Source of the DNA: Jejuia sp040720935
Lineage (GTDB): Bacteria > Bacteroidota > Bacteroidia > Flavobacteriales > Flavobacteriaceae
DNA: 64,000 nucleotides
NCBI RefSeq assembly: GCF_040720935.1
Contig: NZ_JBFDAE010000002.1
Location: 248,001 to 312,000 of the forward strand
Direction: 5' to 3'
Shown here one piece after another: positions 50,548 through 60,127 of the stretch (within the stretch, counting starts at the first letter, position 1; every line of letters begins with the position of its first letter). Below the pieces are notes generated by a model. It was given only the letters and a program-made list of their open reading frames with translations. It did no database searches and was not told the origin of the DNA. The position numbers were made by a program, and so were the translations under genes.

Positions 50548-53500
50548 ATGCAAGAGAAACTCGCCAATATTCTATTTTCTACACGACTTACTGCCATTTT
50601 ATTTGTCGCTTTTGCTGTAGCGATGGCAACTGGTACGTTTTTGGATTCAGGGCAGGACACCTCCCCAACGCCATACACTAGAAATTTAATTTATAATGCG
50701 TGGTGGTTTGAGGCTATTATGGTAATGTTTGTGATTAATTTTACTGGTAATATTTTTAGATTCAGATTGTATAAAAAAGAAAAGTGGGCGACTTTAATCT
50801 TACATCTTGCTTTCATATTTATTTTATTGGGTGCATTTATTACAAGATATGTGAGTTTTGAAGGTATGATGCCTATTCGTGAGGGCGCAACTGCAAATAC
50901 TTTCTTATCTCAAAAAACATACATTTCTGGGAATATTTATGGAGATTATAAAATAGACGGCGTGAGCCAAATGCGTGTTTTTGAAGAAGAAGTGGACTTT
51001 TCGCCTAGATTGGATAACGATTTTAAAATTGAAACCGAATACAATAAACAGCCCATAACTATAGAATTAGAAAAGTTTATTAAGGGTGCAGAAGAGGATA
51101 TTATACCAGATGAAAACGGAGAGGAGTACCTTAAATTAGTGGAAGCCGGATCAAACGGGCCGGATAACCATTTCTTAAAATCTGGTCAGGTTTCTAGTAT
51201 CCATAATATTTTAATTGCTTTAAATAAACCTACAGATGGCGCTATAAATATTACGCATCAAGGCGATTCTTTAACCATACAATCTCCTTTTGAAGGCCAG
51301 TATATGACGATGGCTACCAGGGCCCAAGGAAAATTAGTGAAAGATAGTTTGCAACCTTTGATTCTACGCTCTCGTTACGTGATTGGGAATATGCAAATGG
51401 TGTTTCCTAAACCAGTTGTTAAAGGTGTTTTTGATGTTGTTGAGCAGTCACAACTATTAAAAGGAAGTAGCGAAAACGGAGTGGTACTCAAGGTTGCGGC
51501 CAATGGGGAAACGAAACGTGTTGGGTTGTTAGGCGGACAGTACATCAATAATAAACATAAAGAAATAAAAGTTGGCGGGCTGGAGTTTGCGTTGAAATAC
51601 AGTTCTAAACTTTTGGAATTACCTTTTTCTATTAAATTGAATGATTTTGAAGCGGAACGTTACCCTGGAACCGAAAGAAATTTTTCAGCATTTTCGAGTG
51701 AAGTTACCGTAATTGATGAAGAAGAAGGCGATTTCGATTATAAAATCTTTATGAATAATATTTTAGATCATCGTGGCTATCGTTTTTTTCAATCGAATTT
51801 TGATCAAGATGAAAAAGGAACTGTACTTTCTGTAAACCATGATTATTGGGGTTCGCTAATCACATATATCGGCTATTTTATGCTGTATTTTGGTTTAATG
51901 GCAATCCTGTTTAGTAAAGGTTCTCGTTTTGGAGATTTAAAAGTGCGCTTGGATAAGGTAAAAGCAAAAAAAGAAAAACTATTGGCAGTTTTAGTCTTAT
52001 GTCTTGGATTGAACGGTTTTGCACAGCATGAGCAACATTCAGCAAATGATGGGCACGATCACGGCAAGGTTGAAATGCCCACAAAAGCACAAATTGATTC
52101 TGTTTTAAAAGCAAATATCACACCCAAAGTACATGCTGATGAATTTGGACATTTAGTAATCCAGGATCTTGGAGGACGAATGATGCCTGTAAATACCTAT
52201 GCTTCTGAAATGCTCAGGAAGTTGAGTAAAAGTGATAGTTATGAAGATTTGGATGCCAATCAGGTGTTTTTATCCATTCAAGAAAGTCCAGGGTTATGGT
52301 ATAATGTGCCAATCATCTACTTACGCCCCATGGAAACCGATTCTCTAAGAAACCTTATTGGAGTGTCTAAAGAGGGGAAACATTTTGCGTTATTGGATTT
52401 TCTTAACGAAGATGGCTCATATAAACTTGCGCCATACTTAAACGATGCCTATAGTGCAGCGATTCCAAATGGGTATCAAAAAAAGTTAAAAGAAACAGAC
52501 CAACGGGTTACTTTGTTATTCAATACGATTGAAGGACGTTCTCTAAAAATATTCCCAATTCCTAATGATGAGAATAACAAATGGATTTCTAATTACGAAT
52601 ACAATTTAGAACCTTCAATAATAAAGGATTCATTGTATAATAATTTTGTAAAAAACGGATTTAGAGCTTATTTATATACCTTGAATCATGCAAAGAAATC
52701 AGGGGATTTCTCTGAGGCTTCAAAATTATTAGAAGCCTTTAAAAAGACGCAACATCGTTATGGTAGTGATGTGATGTTGAGTGATAAAAAAGTAAAAACA
52801 GAAGTGCTTTATAATAAGTACGATATTTTTAAAAAACTTTACAAATGGTTTATGTATGCTGGTACGTTGATGTTTGTATTTTTAATTATACAAATTTTTA
52901 ATGCTAAGCGTAAAGGTGTAAATATTGCAATAACTATTTTCAAATTCATCATTGTTGGTCTGTTTTTATTGCATACCGCGGCTTTAATTGTGCGCTGGTA
53001 TATTTCGGGTCATGCACCTTGGAGTGATGCCTACGAATCCATGATATATGTGGCGTGGTCAACGATGTTATTTGGTTTGATTACAGGTTTAAGAAAAGGA
53101 AAATCTTCTAATTTAACCATTGCGGCAGCGGCGTTTGTAACGTCCATGATTTTAATGATTGCCCATTGGAATTGGATGGACCCTGCCATTGCAAACCTAC
53201 AACCCGTTTTAAATAGTTATTGGTTAATGATACATGTTGCGGTAATTGTGGCAAGTTACGGGCCATTTACCTTAGGAATGATTTTGGGTGTAGTGGCATT
53301 ATTTCTTATGGCGTTTACCACCGAAAAAAATAAGAAAGTCATGGGGCTAAATATTCAAGAACTGACCATAATTAATGAAATGGCTTTAACTGTCGGTTTG
53401 GTAATGTTGACCATAGGGAACTTCTTGGGAGGTATGTGGGCTAATGAAAGTTGGGGACGTTATTGGGGTTGGGACCCTAAGGAAACTTGGGCATTAATTA

Positions 53501-53763
53501 GTATTATGGTGTATGCCTTTGTGATCCACATGAGATTGGTGCCTGGGCTTCGCGGACGTTGGTTTTATAATTTAATGTCTATCGTGGCGTTTGCTAGTAT
53601 TTTAATGACCTATTTTGGTGTGAATTTTTACTTAGCGGGATTACACTCTTATGCTAGTGGCGACCAGATAGTGAGTTTGAAATTTATTGCCATAGCTTGT
53701 ACTTGTGTTGCAATACTTGGATTCTTTGGTTATCGAGGCTATGCGAAGTATTACAAAAAATAA
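50548..53763 (+). CDS. ccsBA: Cytochrome c biogenesis protein, fused ResB (CcsB) and CcsA
   Basis: A 1071-residue fused membrane protein of System II cytochrome c maturation; it carries heme to the periplasm and attaches it to apocytochromes. The N-terminal ResB/Ccs1 part (about 1-460) starts with helices LTAILFVAFAVAMATGTFL and has a large periplasmic domain. The middle (about 480-760) is periplasmic and starts after a signal-like helix LLAVLVLCLGLNGFAQ with a His-rich stretch HEQHSANDGHDHG. The C-terminal CcsA part has the heme-handling tryptophan motif WGRYWGWDPKETWAL near 970 and conserved histidines in later helices. The fused form is usual in Bacteroidota. Confidence 0.95.
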   Translation: MQEKLANILFSTRLTAILFVAFAVAMATGTFLDSGQDTSPTPYTRNLIYNAWWFEAIMVMFVINFTGNIFRFRLYKKEKWATLILHLAFIFILLGAFITRYVSFEGMMPIREGATANTFLSQKTYISGNIYGDYKIDGVSQMRVFEEEVDFSPRLDNDFKIETEYNKQPITIELEKFIKGAEEDIIPDENGEEYLKLVEAGSNGPDNHFLKSGQVSSIHNILIALNKPTDGAINITHQGDSLTIQSPFEGQYMTMATRAQGKLVKDSLQPLILRSRYVIGNMQMVFPKPVVKGVFDVVEQSQLLKGSSENGVVLKVAANGETKRVGLLGGQYINNKHKEIKVGGLEFALKYSSKLLELPFSIKLNDFEAERYPGTERNFSAFSSEVTVIDEEEGDFDYKIFMNNILDHRGYRFFQSNFDQDEKGTVLSVNHDYWGSLITYIGYFMLYFGLMAILFSKGSRFGDLKVRLDKVKAKKEKLLAVLVLCLGLNGFAQHEQHSANDGHDHGKVEMPTKAQIDSVLKANITPKVHADEFGHLVIQDLGGRMMPVNTYASEMLRKLSKSDSYEDLDANQVFLSIQESPGLWYNVPIIYLRPMETDSLRNLIGVSKEGKHFALLDFLNEDGSYKLAPYLNDAYSAAIPNGYQKKLKETDQRVTLLFNTIEGRSLKIFPIPNDENNKWISNYEYNLEPSIIKDSLYNNFVKNGFRAYLYTLNHAKKSGDFSEASKLLEAFKKTQHRYGSDVMLSDKKVKTEVLYNKYDIFKKLYKWFMYAGTLMFVFLIIQIFNAKRKGVNIAITIFKFIIVGLFLLHTAALIVRWYISGHAPWSDAYESMIYVAWSTMLFGLITGLRKGKSSNLTIAAAAFVTSMILMIAHWNWMDPAIANLQPVLNSYWLMIHVAVIVASYGPFTLGMILGVVALFLMAFTTEKNKKVMGLNIQELTIINEMALTVGLVMLTIGNFLGGMWANESWGRYWGWDPKETWALISIMVYAFVIHMRLVPGLRGRWFYNLMSIVAFASILMTYFGVNFYLAGLHSYASGDQIVSLKFIAIACTCVAILGFFGYRGYAKYYKK

Positions 53764-53832
53764 GTTTAAAGCTACATAGCAATTCCGTTCACTTTTCTAT
53801 CATTTAGATGAAGAGGTTAATTCTTAATACTA

Positions 53833-53840
53833 TAATTTTG
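53833..53840 (+). promoter_or_regulatory. -7 box of mscL
   Basis: TAATTTTG fits TAnnTTTG and lies 22 bases before the ATG at 53863. Confidence 0.55.
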
Positions 53841-53862
53841 CAATTCTAAAATTATAGATATT

Positions 53863-54303
53863 ATGCAATTATTTAAAGAATTTAAAGAGTTTGCCGTAAA
53901 AGGTAATATGATGGATATGGCAATTGGTATTATTATCGGTGCCGCATTCAACAAAGTGATAGATGTTTTAGTGAAGAAGGTGTTTTTACCGCCATTGTCG
54001 TTACTTACTGATGGTGTTAACTTTCAGAATAAAAAAATCATTTTAAAAGAAGCTGTTAATAAAGCTGATGGCACTACGTTAACAGAAGAAGTAGCGATCG
54101 GTTATGGCGCTTTAGGAGAAGCTTTTTTGGATTTTATAATTATCGGGTTTACCGTTTTTATAGTTGTGAAATTTATGAATCAACTTAAAAAGAAAGCTCA
54201 GGATACAAAAGATGTAACTGTAGCTACACCAAAAGATATTGAGTTATTGGATAAATTAACCCAGTTGATGGAAGAGCAAAATGCGTTATTGAAATCGAAA
54301 TAG
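53863..54303 (+). CDS. mscL: Large-conductance mechanosensitive channel
   Basis: A 146-residue inner-membrane protein. The N-terminal amphipathic helix and first membrane helix (LFKEFKEFAVKGNMMDMAIG, then IIIGAAFNKVIDVLV) match MscL almost perfectly. The second helix is FLDFIIIGFTVFIVVKFMNQL, and a C-terminal charged bundle helix follows. It opens under hypo-osmotic stress to let solutes out. It is slightly longer than typical (about 136) because of an extended periplasmic loop (NFQNKKIILKEAVNKADGTT). It has its own promoter. Confidence 0.95.
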   Translation: MQLFKEFKEFAVKGNMMDMAIGIIIGAAFNKVIDVLVKKVFLPPLSLLTDGVNFQNKKIILKEAVNKADGTTLTEEVAIGYGALGEAFLDFIIIGFTVFIVVKFMNQLKKKAQDTKDVTVATPKDIELLDKLTQLMEEQNALLKSK

Positions 54304-54407
54304 AAGCACTATAATTTCTATTTTAATTAAAACATTAACATTTATTTAGTAGAGGATATATTATTTTTTCGACTCTTTAGGGGATAAATTAAAAATCAGT
54401 AAACTAT

Positions 54408-56873
54408 ATGGTTATCAAAACCACTTTTAGAACAATCGTTTTCTTACTCGCTTTAGTCGTAAGTTTCAGTTCGTTTTCACAGATTTTTGAGCCTGTTGAA
54501 TGGACAACTTCTGTTGAGAAGATTTCCGATTCGGAATATAAATTAATTTCAAAAGCGATTATAGATGAAGGTTGGCACCTGTATTCTCAGGATGTACCAG
54601 AATTTGGACCAATCCCAACAACTTTTACTTATGAAGTAGGCGAGGATTTTAAAATTATAGGAAAAACTTCAGAAGAAGAAGGACATGTGGTTGACGATCC
54701 TGTTTTTGAAATGAAGATTAAGTTTTTTGATACTTCAGCAGTTTTTGAACAAACCATTGAAGTAGTTGGAGGCGAAACAACCCTAAATGGAACAGTTGAG
54801 TTTATGGTTTGTGATGATACACGCTGTTTGCCGCCTAAAGTAGTGGATTTGGTTTTTAATATACCCAACACTAATTCATCTATTGAAAAGACATCTGTTG
54901 AAAAAGTTGATTTAAATGCCGATAATCCGTTTACGCAATCAGAACTATTAGAACCGGTAATATGGAAATTCTCAACTAATAAACTTACAGATGAAACGTA
55001 TGAATTAATTTTTAAAGCTGAAATTGATGCTACCTGGGCAATATATTCACAGTATTTAGAAGGCGAAGGCCCCGTAACAACCTTTTCTTTTGAAAAGCAT
55101 GATGGCTTTGAATTGATTGGTAAAACCCTTGAAAGTGACACTAATAAAATCATTAAAAAAGAACCTTTATTCGATAATATTGAAGTCGGGAAATTTTACA
55201 ATGAAGCTATATTCATCCAAAAAATAAAGATTAAAAATAAAGATGCCATTATAAACGGAGGTATTGAATATATAGCATGTGATGATTCGAGATGTATTTT
55301 CCCTCCGAGTGAGGATTTTAAATTTACATTTAGCCCTGAGGGCATTCAAATTAATGAAGAAAATTTAAGTGCCTTTTCAACTGGTGATAATGCTTCGGTT
55401 AATCAAATGCTTTACGGCATGAATCCTGAAGACATAAAATTATCAGATGGTCAAGCTGAATCAAAAAAATCATTGTGGACTATTTTTGGATTAGGATTTC
55501 TTGGAGGATTATTGGCTTTATTAACGCCGTGTGTATTTCCAATGATTCCGTTAACGGTCAGCTTTTTCACAAAAAATGATAACGAAAGCAAAAGTTCAGG
55601 AATTTCAAAAGCATTGTTGTATGGGTTTTTTATTCTACTGGTGTATCTAATTTTAAGTGTGCCATTTCATCTTTTAGATTCTGTAAACCCAGATATACTC
55701 AATGAAATTTCTACAAACGTATGGTTGAATATTGTGTTTTTTGCAATATTCGTCTTTTTTGCATTTTCATTCTTTGGCTTTTACGAATTAACCTTACCCT
55801 CAAGTTGGACAGCTAAAACAACCCAAGGCGAAAACGCTGGTGGGATTGTTGGTATTTTCTTTATGGCATTAACACTTGCCATTGTGTCCTTTTCATGTAC
55901 AGGACCAATTTTAGGATCTTTATTGGCAGGCTCTTTAACAGCCGATGGTGGCGCATGGCAACTTACAGCTGGTATGGCAGGGTTTGGAGTGTCTCTTGGA
56001 TTGCCTTTTGCATTGTTTGCGATGTTTCCAAACATGATGAACGCATTGCCAAAATCTGGTGGTTGGTTAAACACTACTAAAGTAATTTTAGGATTTTTGG
56101 AGTTGGCATTAGCATTTAAATTTTTATCAAATGCCGACTTGGTAAAGCAATGGGGGCTTTTAAAAATTGAACCGTTTTTAATTATTTGGATATTAATTTT
56201 TGCGGGCCTTGCACTTTATGTATTCGGAAAGTTAAAATTCCCGCACGATTCCCCACTTAAAAAATTATCATTCTTTAGGATTTCTGGAGGTATTTTAGTG
56301 GCAGCTTTCACAATATATCTGGTGTCTGGTTTTAGAGTGAATAAAGAAACAAATACCTATGTGCCGTTAACGCTTTTGAGTGGTTTAGCACCTCCAGTAG
56401 GCTATAGCTGGTTTTATCCAAGTAATACAACCAATAATCTTAAAACGTTTAAGGATTTAAAAGAAGGGATTGCTTATGCCAAAAAAGTAAACAAACCCGT
56501 AATGATAGATTTTACAGGATATGCATGTGTGAACTGTAGAAAAATGGAAGAGCATATTTGGCCTCTAGAAAAAATTGACAACTATTTACGAAACGATTAT
56601 GTATTGATTTCGCTATATGTTGATGATAAAAAGGACTTACCGGAAAACGAGAGGGTAGAAGTGAATCGCGTAAATGGTGGCACAAGGTTGTTGAAGAATT
56701 ACGGGCATAAATGGGCAAATTTCCAGACCCAATTTTTTAAGTCGAATTCGCAACCCTATTATGTGCTGTTCAACCCGAAAAACAATGAAGTTTTAACTGA
56801 ACCAGAGGTTTATACTCCTGATGAGGAGAAATATGCTAAGTTTTTAGAGCGTGGTTTAGAAGCTTATCATTAG
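54408..56873 (+). CDS. dsbD: Thiol:disulfide interchange protein DsbD
   Basis: An 821-residue protein with a signal peptide (TIVFLLALVVSFSSFSQ). Two copies of the DsbD-alpha-like domain follow (about 20-150 and 180-310). Each starts with EPVEWTTSVEK or EPVIWKFSTNK and ends with a CDDTRCLPP or CDDSRCIFP cysteine pair. The membrane domain has the redox cysteines LLTPCVFPMIP and SFSCTGPILG. The thioredoxin-like C-domain has YACVNCRKMEE (CxxC). DsbD moves electrons from cytoplasmic thioredoxin to periplasmic proteins. Two N-domains instead of one are unusual compared with E. coli. Confidence 0.93.
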   Translation: MVIKTTFRTIVFLLALVVSFSSFSQIFEPVEWTTSVEKISDSEYKLISKAIIDEGWHLYSQDVPEFGPIPTTFTYEVGEDFKIIGKTSEEEGHVVDDPVFEMKIKFFDTSAVFEQTIEVVGGETTLNGTVEFMVCDDTRCLPPKVVDLVFNIPNTNSSIEKTSVEKVDLNADNPFTQSELLEPVIWKFSTNKLTDETYELIFKAEIDATWAIYSQYLEGEGPVTTFSFEKHDGFELIGKTLESDTNKIIKKEPLFDNIEVGKFYNEAIFIQKIKIKNKDAIINGGIEYIACDDSRCIFPPSEDFKFTFSPEGIQINEENLSAFSTGDNASVNQMLYGMNPEDIKLSDGQAESKKSLWTIFGLGFLGGLLALLTPCVFPMIPLTVSFFTKNDNESKSSGISKALLYGFFILLVYLILSVPFHLLDSVNPDILNEISTNVWLNIVFFAIFVFFAFSFFGFYELTLPSSWTAKTTQGENAGGIVGIFFMALTLAIVSFSCTGPILGSLLAGSLTADGGAWQLTAGMAGFGVSLGLPFALFAMFPNMMNALPKSGGWLNTTKVILGFLELALAFKFLSNADLVKQWGLLKIEPFLIIWILIFAGLALYVFGKLKFPHDSPLKKLSFFRISGGILVAAFTIYLVSGFRVNKETNTYVPLTLLSGLAPPVGYSWFYPSNTTNNLKTFKDLKEGIAYAKKVNKPVMIDFTGYACVNCRKMEEHIWPLEKIDNYLRNDYVLISLYVDDKKDLPENERVEVNRVNGGTRLLKNYGHKWANFQTQFFKSNSQPYYVLFNPKNNEVLTEPEVYTPDEEKYAKFLERGLEAYH

Positions 56874-56882
56874 AAGTATCAT

Positions 56883-57539
56883 CTAAAATTCTTTAGAAAT
56901 TTTATCAAAATAAATAGCCTTAAAATCTGTAATGACTTTATCTGCTTTTGAATAGTCTTGGTTTTTAGAATGAAAACTATCATAGCCCACACAATAAATG
57001 CCAGCAGATTTTGCAGCTTCAATACCGTTAGTTGAATCTTCAATAACGATACATTGATGGCGTTTAAAACCTGAAGCTTCGGCTGCTTTTTCAAAAATCT
57101 CTGGGTGTGGCTTAGATTGTTTTAAATCGGCACCACTTAATTTCGCTTTAAAATATTGGTTCAAATCAAAACGGTCGAAAATCATATTGATACTTGTCAT
57201 TGCTGCCGATGAACCCAATACTAAGGTCAAGCCATTTTGGTGATAATCTTTAATTAAATCTAAAACCCCATCAATCAAACCCAAATCAGAATTCGAATTA
57301 AAAAACTGTTTGTAATGCTTTCTTTTTAGGGCCACTAAAGTCTCGGGAGCTTCATTTAAATTGTAATGGTCGCATAAACGTTTGCAGATATTTAAGGTAG
57401 ATTGACCGGTAAAAGATTCATACAATTCAGTAGAAACATCAATCCCAACTTCATCAAACATATCATGATATGCCTTGTTGTGCATAGGTTCGCTATCTAT
57501 AACCACACCATCCATATCGAAAATAACAGCTTTTAACAT
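56883..57539 (-). CDS. HAD-superfamily phosphatase (beta-phosphoglucomutase/Gph-like)
   Basis: A 218-residue cytoplasmic enzyme. HAD motifs are clear: the nucleophile motif VIFDMDGVVIDSEP (D8, D10) with a helical cap domain (about 15-90), LVLGSSAAMTSI (motif II), KLSGADLKQSKPHPEIF with the motif III lysine, and IVIEDSTNGIEAAKSAG (motif IV). The SKPHPEIF sequence and cap type fit the beta-phosphoglucomutase/phosphatase subgroup; the substrate, a sugar phosphate, is inferred. It converges with dsbD, 9 bases apart. Confidence 0.9.
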   Translation of the reverse strand: MLKAVIFDMDGVVIDSEPMHNKAYHDMFDEVGIDVSTELYESFTGQSTLNICKRLCDHYNLNEAPETLVALKRKHYKQFFNSNSDLGLIDGVLDLIKDYHQNGLTLVLGSSAAMTSINMIFDRFDLNQYFKAKLSGADLKQSKPHPEIFEKAAEASGFKRHQCIVIEDSTNGIEAAKSAGIYCVGYDSFHSKNQDYSKADKVITDFKAIYFDKISKEF

Positions 57540-57732
57540 TTTGATTTTTTTTGCGAAGATATGTCAAGAAGTGAGAAACACCTAGAAAAATTCATTTTGT
57601 AATTTCAAATTAAATCGACACCTTTGTTGCTTATGATTGTATAATTCGACTTCCGTTCATATCGAGGTTCTCTCGAATAAAAAGGATTAATCATGTTTTG
57701 GTTGGTCATGTCTTATTTTAAAAATTTCTGAA

Positions 57733-59139
57733 ATGCAATCACAGAAAATCACTATAAAACAGTTTTTTAACTATTTCAAAATAGCCATTACAGGTAAGGA
57801 GCAGGATTTTACCTCGGGCAGTATTCGGCGTGCCGTTTTTATGTTATCTATTCCCATGATTTTGGAAATGCTCATGGAATCTATATTCGCGCTTGTGGAC
57901 ATCATGTATGTATCCCAAGTTAGTGTAAATGCGGTGGCCACTATTGGTTTAACGGAATCTGTAATCACTCTGGTATATGCCGTAGCCATTGGTTTGAGTA
58001 TGGCTGCAACTGCAATTGTAGCAAGACGTACGGGGGAAAAAGATTTAAAAGGTGCTTCGAATGCAGCTGTACAGGTTATATTTTTGGGAACATTTCTCTC
58101 TATCATTATAAGTATTCTTGGAATTATTTATCCAAAGGAGATTTTAGGGCTGATGGGCGGCGAACCAGATTTAATTGCAGAAGGTTATGGCTATACAAAA
58201 ATACTTCTTGGTGGAAATATTACTATCATGCTATTGTTCTTAATCAATGCTATTTTTAGAGGTGCAGGGAATGCATCTGTGGCAATGTGGACGTTGGTAT
58301 TATCAAACGGACTTAACATTGTTCTAGACCCCATTTTTATTTTCGGTTTTGGACCTGTTCCTGCTTTTGGCGTTGAAGGTGCGGCTATAGCAACGACCAT
58401 TGGTAGGGGAACAGCAGTAGTATTTCAATTGGGGATTCTGTTTTTTGGTTTTAGTAAAATCAAAATAGGCATTAGTAATTTAGTTTTAAGAATTGGAGTA
58501 ATGTTGAACCTCATCAGAGTGTCATTGGGTGGCATTGGTCAATTTTTAATTGGCACATCGTCATGGGTGTTTTTAATGCGCATTATGAGTGAGTTTGGAA
58601 GTGAAGTGCTTGCTGGCTATACCATTGCCATAAGGGTAATGATGTTTACGCTAATGCCAGCTTGGGGGATGAGCAATGCCGCAGCGACTTTGGTTGGGCA
58701 AAATCTCGGTGCTAAAAAACCAGAACGTGCAGAGCAATCGGTTTGGAAAACAGGGAAATATTGCGCAATATTTATGGGCATGGTTTCTATAATTTATCTT
58801 GTTTTTGCACCACAAATAATCGTTTTATTTAATGACACTCCAGATGTTGTAAAATATGGGGGTTTATGTTTACGGGTTCTGGCTGCCGGGTATGTGTTTT
58901 ATGCGTATGGCATGGTGGTTATCAATGCATTCAATGGGGCGGGAGATACTAAGACACCAACATATATTAACTTTTTTTGTTTTTGGATATTACAATTGCC
59001 TTTTGCTTATGTTATGGCAATTAGTTTAGGTTTTGGTCCTTCGGGAGTATTTTGGGCAATTACTTTGGCTGAAATATTAATTGCCATTGTTGCTATAATT
59101 TGGTTTAAAAAAGGAAACTGGAAGAAGGTTGAAGTTTAA
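57733..59139 (+). CDS. MATE family multidrug efflux transporter
   Basis: A 468-residue membrane protein with twelve helices in two similar halves. The first has RRAVFMLSIPMILEMLMESIF and YVSQVSVNAVATIGLTESV, the second repeats the pattern after residue 260. MATE proteins export organic cations or drugs using a Na+ or H+ gradient. NorM/DinF-type residues such as PMILEMLMES and GAGDTKTP (typical of the family's seventh-to-tenth helix region) are present. A BtuF-like binding-protein gene starts 6 bases after its stop, so both are probably on one mRNA. Confidence 0.9.
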   Translation: MQSQKITIKQFFNYFKIAITGKEQDFTSGSIRRAVFMLSIPMILEMLMESIFALVDIMYVSQVSVNAVATIGLTESVITLVYAVAIGLSMAATAIVARRTGEKDLKGASNAAVQVIFLGTFLSIIISILGIIYPKEILGLMGGEPDLIAEGYGYTKILLGGNITIMLLFLINAIFRGAGNASVAMWTLVLSNGLNIVLDPIFIFGFGPVPAFGVEGAAIATTIGRGTAVVFQLGILFFGFSKIKIGISNLVLRIGVMLNLIRVSLGGIGQFLIGTSSWVFLMRIMSEFGSEVLAGYTIAIRVMMFTLMPAWGMSNAAATLVGQNLGAKKPERAEQSVWKTGKYCAIFMGMVSIIYLVFAPQIIVLFNDTPDVVKYGGLCLRVLAAGYVFYAYGMVVINAFNGAGDTKTPTYINFFCFWILQLPFAYVMAISLGFGPSGVFWAITLAEILIAIVAIIWFKKGNWKKVEV

Positions 59140-59145
59140 AGAGAC

Positions 59146-59931
59146 ATGATAAAAATTTTAGATCAACTTCATAGAAAAATTCAATTTGAGAAAACACCAA
59201 TGAGAATTGTGTCGTTGGTCCCGAGTCAAACAGAATTATTGTGCGATTTGGGTCTGGAAGAATATCTTATTGGAGTTACAAAATTTTGTGTACATCCACA
59301 TCATATAAAGACTAAAGTGTCAGTAGTTGGAGGCACAAAACAAATTCATATTGAAAAAATAAGGGCATTGCATCCAGATATTATTCTTTGTAATAAAGAA
59401 GAAAACACCAAAGATATAGTTGCAGATTGTGAACAAATATGTGAAGTTCACGTCTCTGATATTTTTACTTTAGAAGATAGTTTAGAACTGATAATACAAT
59501 ATGGGATTTTATTCGATAAAGGTAATGAAGCTTTCAAACTTGTAACTAAAATTAAGAATGGAGCTGAAGATTTTAAAACATTCATTCAAAATACGACACC
59601 TTTAAAAACAATCTATTTTATTTGGAAAAATCCATGGATGGTAGCTGGAAACAACACATTTATCAATTATTTGCTCAACTTAAATAAGTTCGATAATTGT
59701 TTTGGGACTATAGAAAGATATCCTGAAATAGAACTGAAGCAGAGAAAAGATATAGACCTAGTTTTACTTTCTAGTGAGCCATTTCCGTTTAAGGAAGCTC
59801 ATAAAAAAGAGTTGCAGGAATGCTACCCAAATGCCAAAATTATTTTGGTAGATGGAGAATTCTTTTCTTGGTACGGTTCTAGACTAGCAAAGGCGTTTAA
59901 CTATTTTAAACAGCTTCGTTCAAATCTCTAG
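59146..59931 (+). CDS. Helical-backbone metal receptor (BtuF/FhuD-like) without signal peptide
   Basis: A 261-residue protein. The motifs RIVSLVPSQTELLCDLGLEE, VGGTKQIHIEKIRALHPDII and a C-terminal YGSRLAKAFNYF are those of the class III periplasmic binding proteins for corrinoids and siderophores. There is no signal peptide or lipoprotein cysteine, so it appears to be cytoplasmic; this is common for a flavobacterial subgroup whose role is unclear. It starts 6 bases after a MATE gene with no ABC transporter nearby. Its last bases overlap a tiny minus-strand frame. Confidence 0.87.
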   Translation: MIKILDQLHRKIQFEKTPMRIVSLVPSQTELLCDLGLEEYLIGVTKFCVHPHHIKTKVSVVGGTKQIHIEKIRALHPDIILCNKEENTKDIVADCEQICEVHVSDIFTLEDSLELIIQYGILFDKGNEAFKLVTKIKNGAEDFKTFIQNTTPLKTIYFIWKNPWMVAGNNTFINYLLNLNKFDNCFGTIERYPEIELKQRKDIDLVLLSSEPFPFKEAHKKELQECYPNAKIILVDGEFFSWYGSRLAKAFNYFKQLRSNL

Positions 59932-60052
59932 AAAATTCTACCTTATTGATATCATCAACAAAATTTGTAATTCTGTTTTCAAATTCCTTAAGGCTAACTA
60001 GTTTACTGACGTTGGCTTTTATTTTACCAACTTTACAAAAATGGGGGCTCAT
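59906..60052 (-). CDS. Possible small protein of 48 residues
   Basis: An ATG at 60052 opens a 48-codon frame ending at 59906: MSPHFCKVGKIKANVSKLVS...NEAV. It overlaps the end of the BtuF-like gene by 26 bases. The sequence is balanced, with a charged, helix-forming C-terminal half (KEFENRITNFVDDINKVEFSR), unlike random translation. It resembles nothing I can name, and no promoter box is seen. It may be a real small protein or the remains of a longer gene. Confidence 0.35.
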   Translation of the reverse strand: MSPHFCKVGKIKANVSKLVSLKEFENRITNFVDDINKVEFSRDLNEAV

Positions 60053-60127
60053 AATGTTCTCGTTTAAGGTAAATTACGAGAATTTATGTGTTTTGGATTT
60101 TATGGAAAAGTTAAAGAAATATTAAAT

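Noticed and set aside
54629..55153. Minus-strand frame of 174 codons
   Set aside because: It is antisense to the duplicated N-terminal domains of dsbD, which are well supported.
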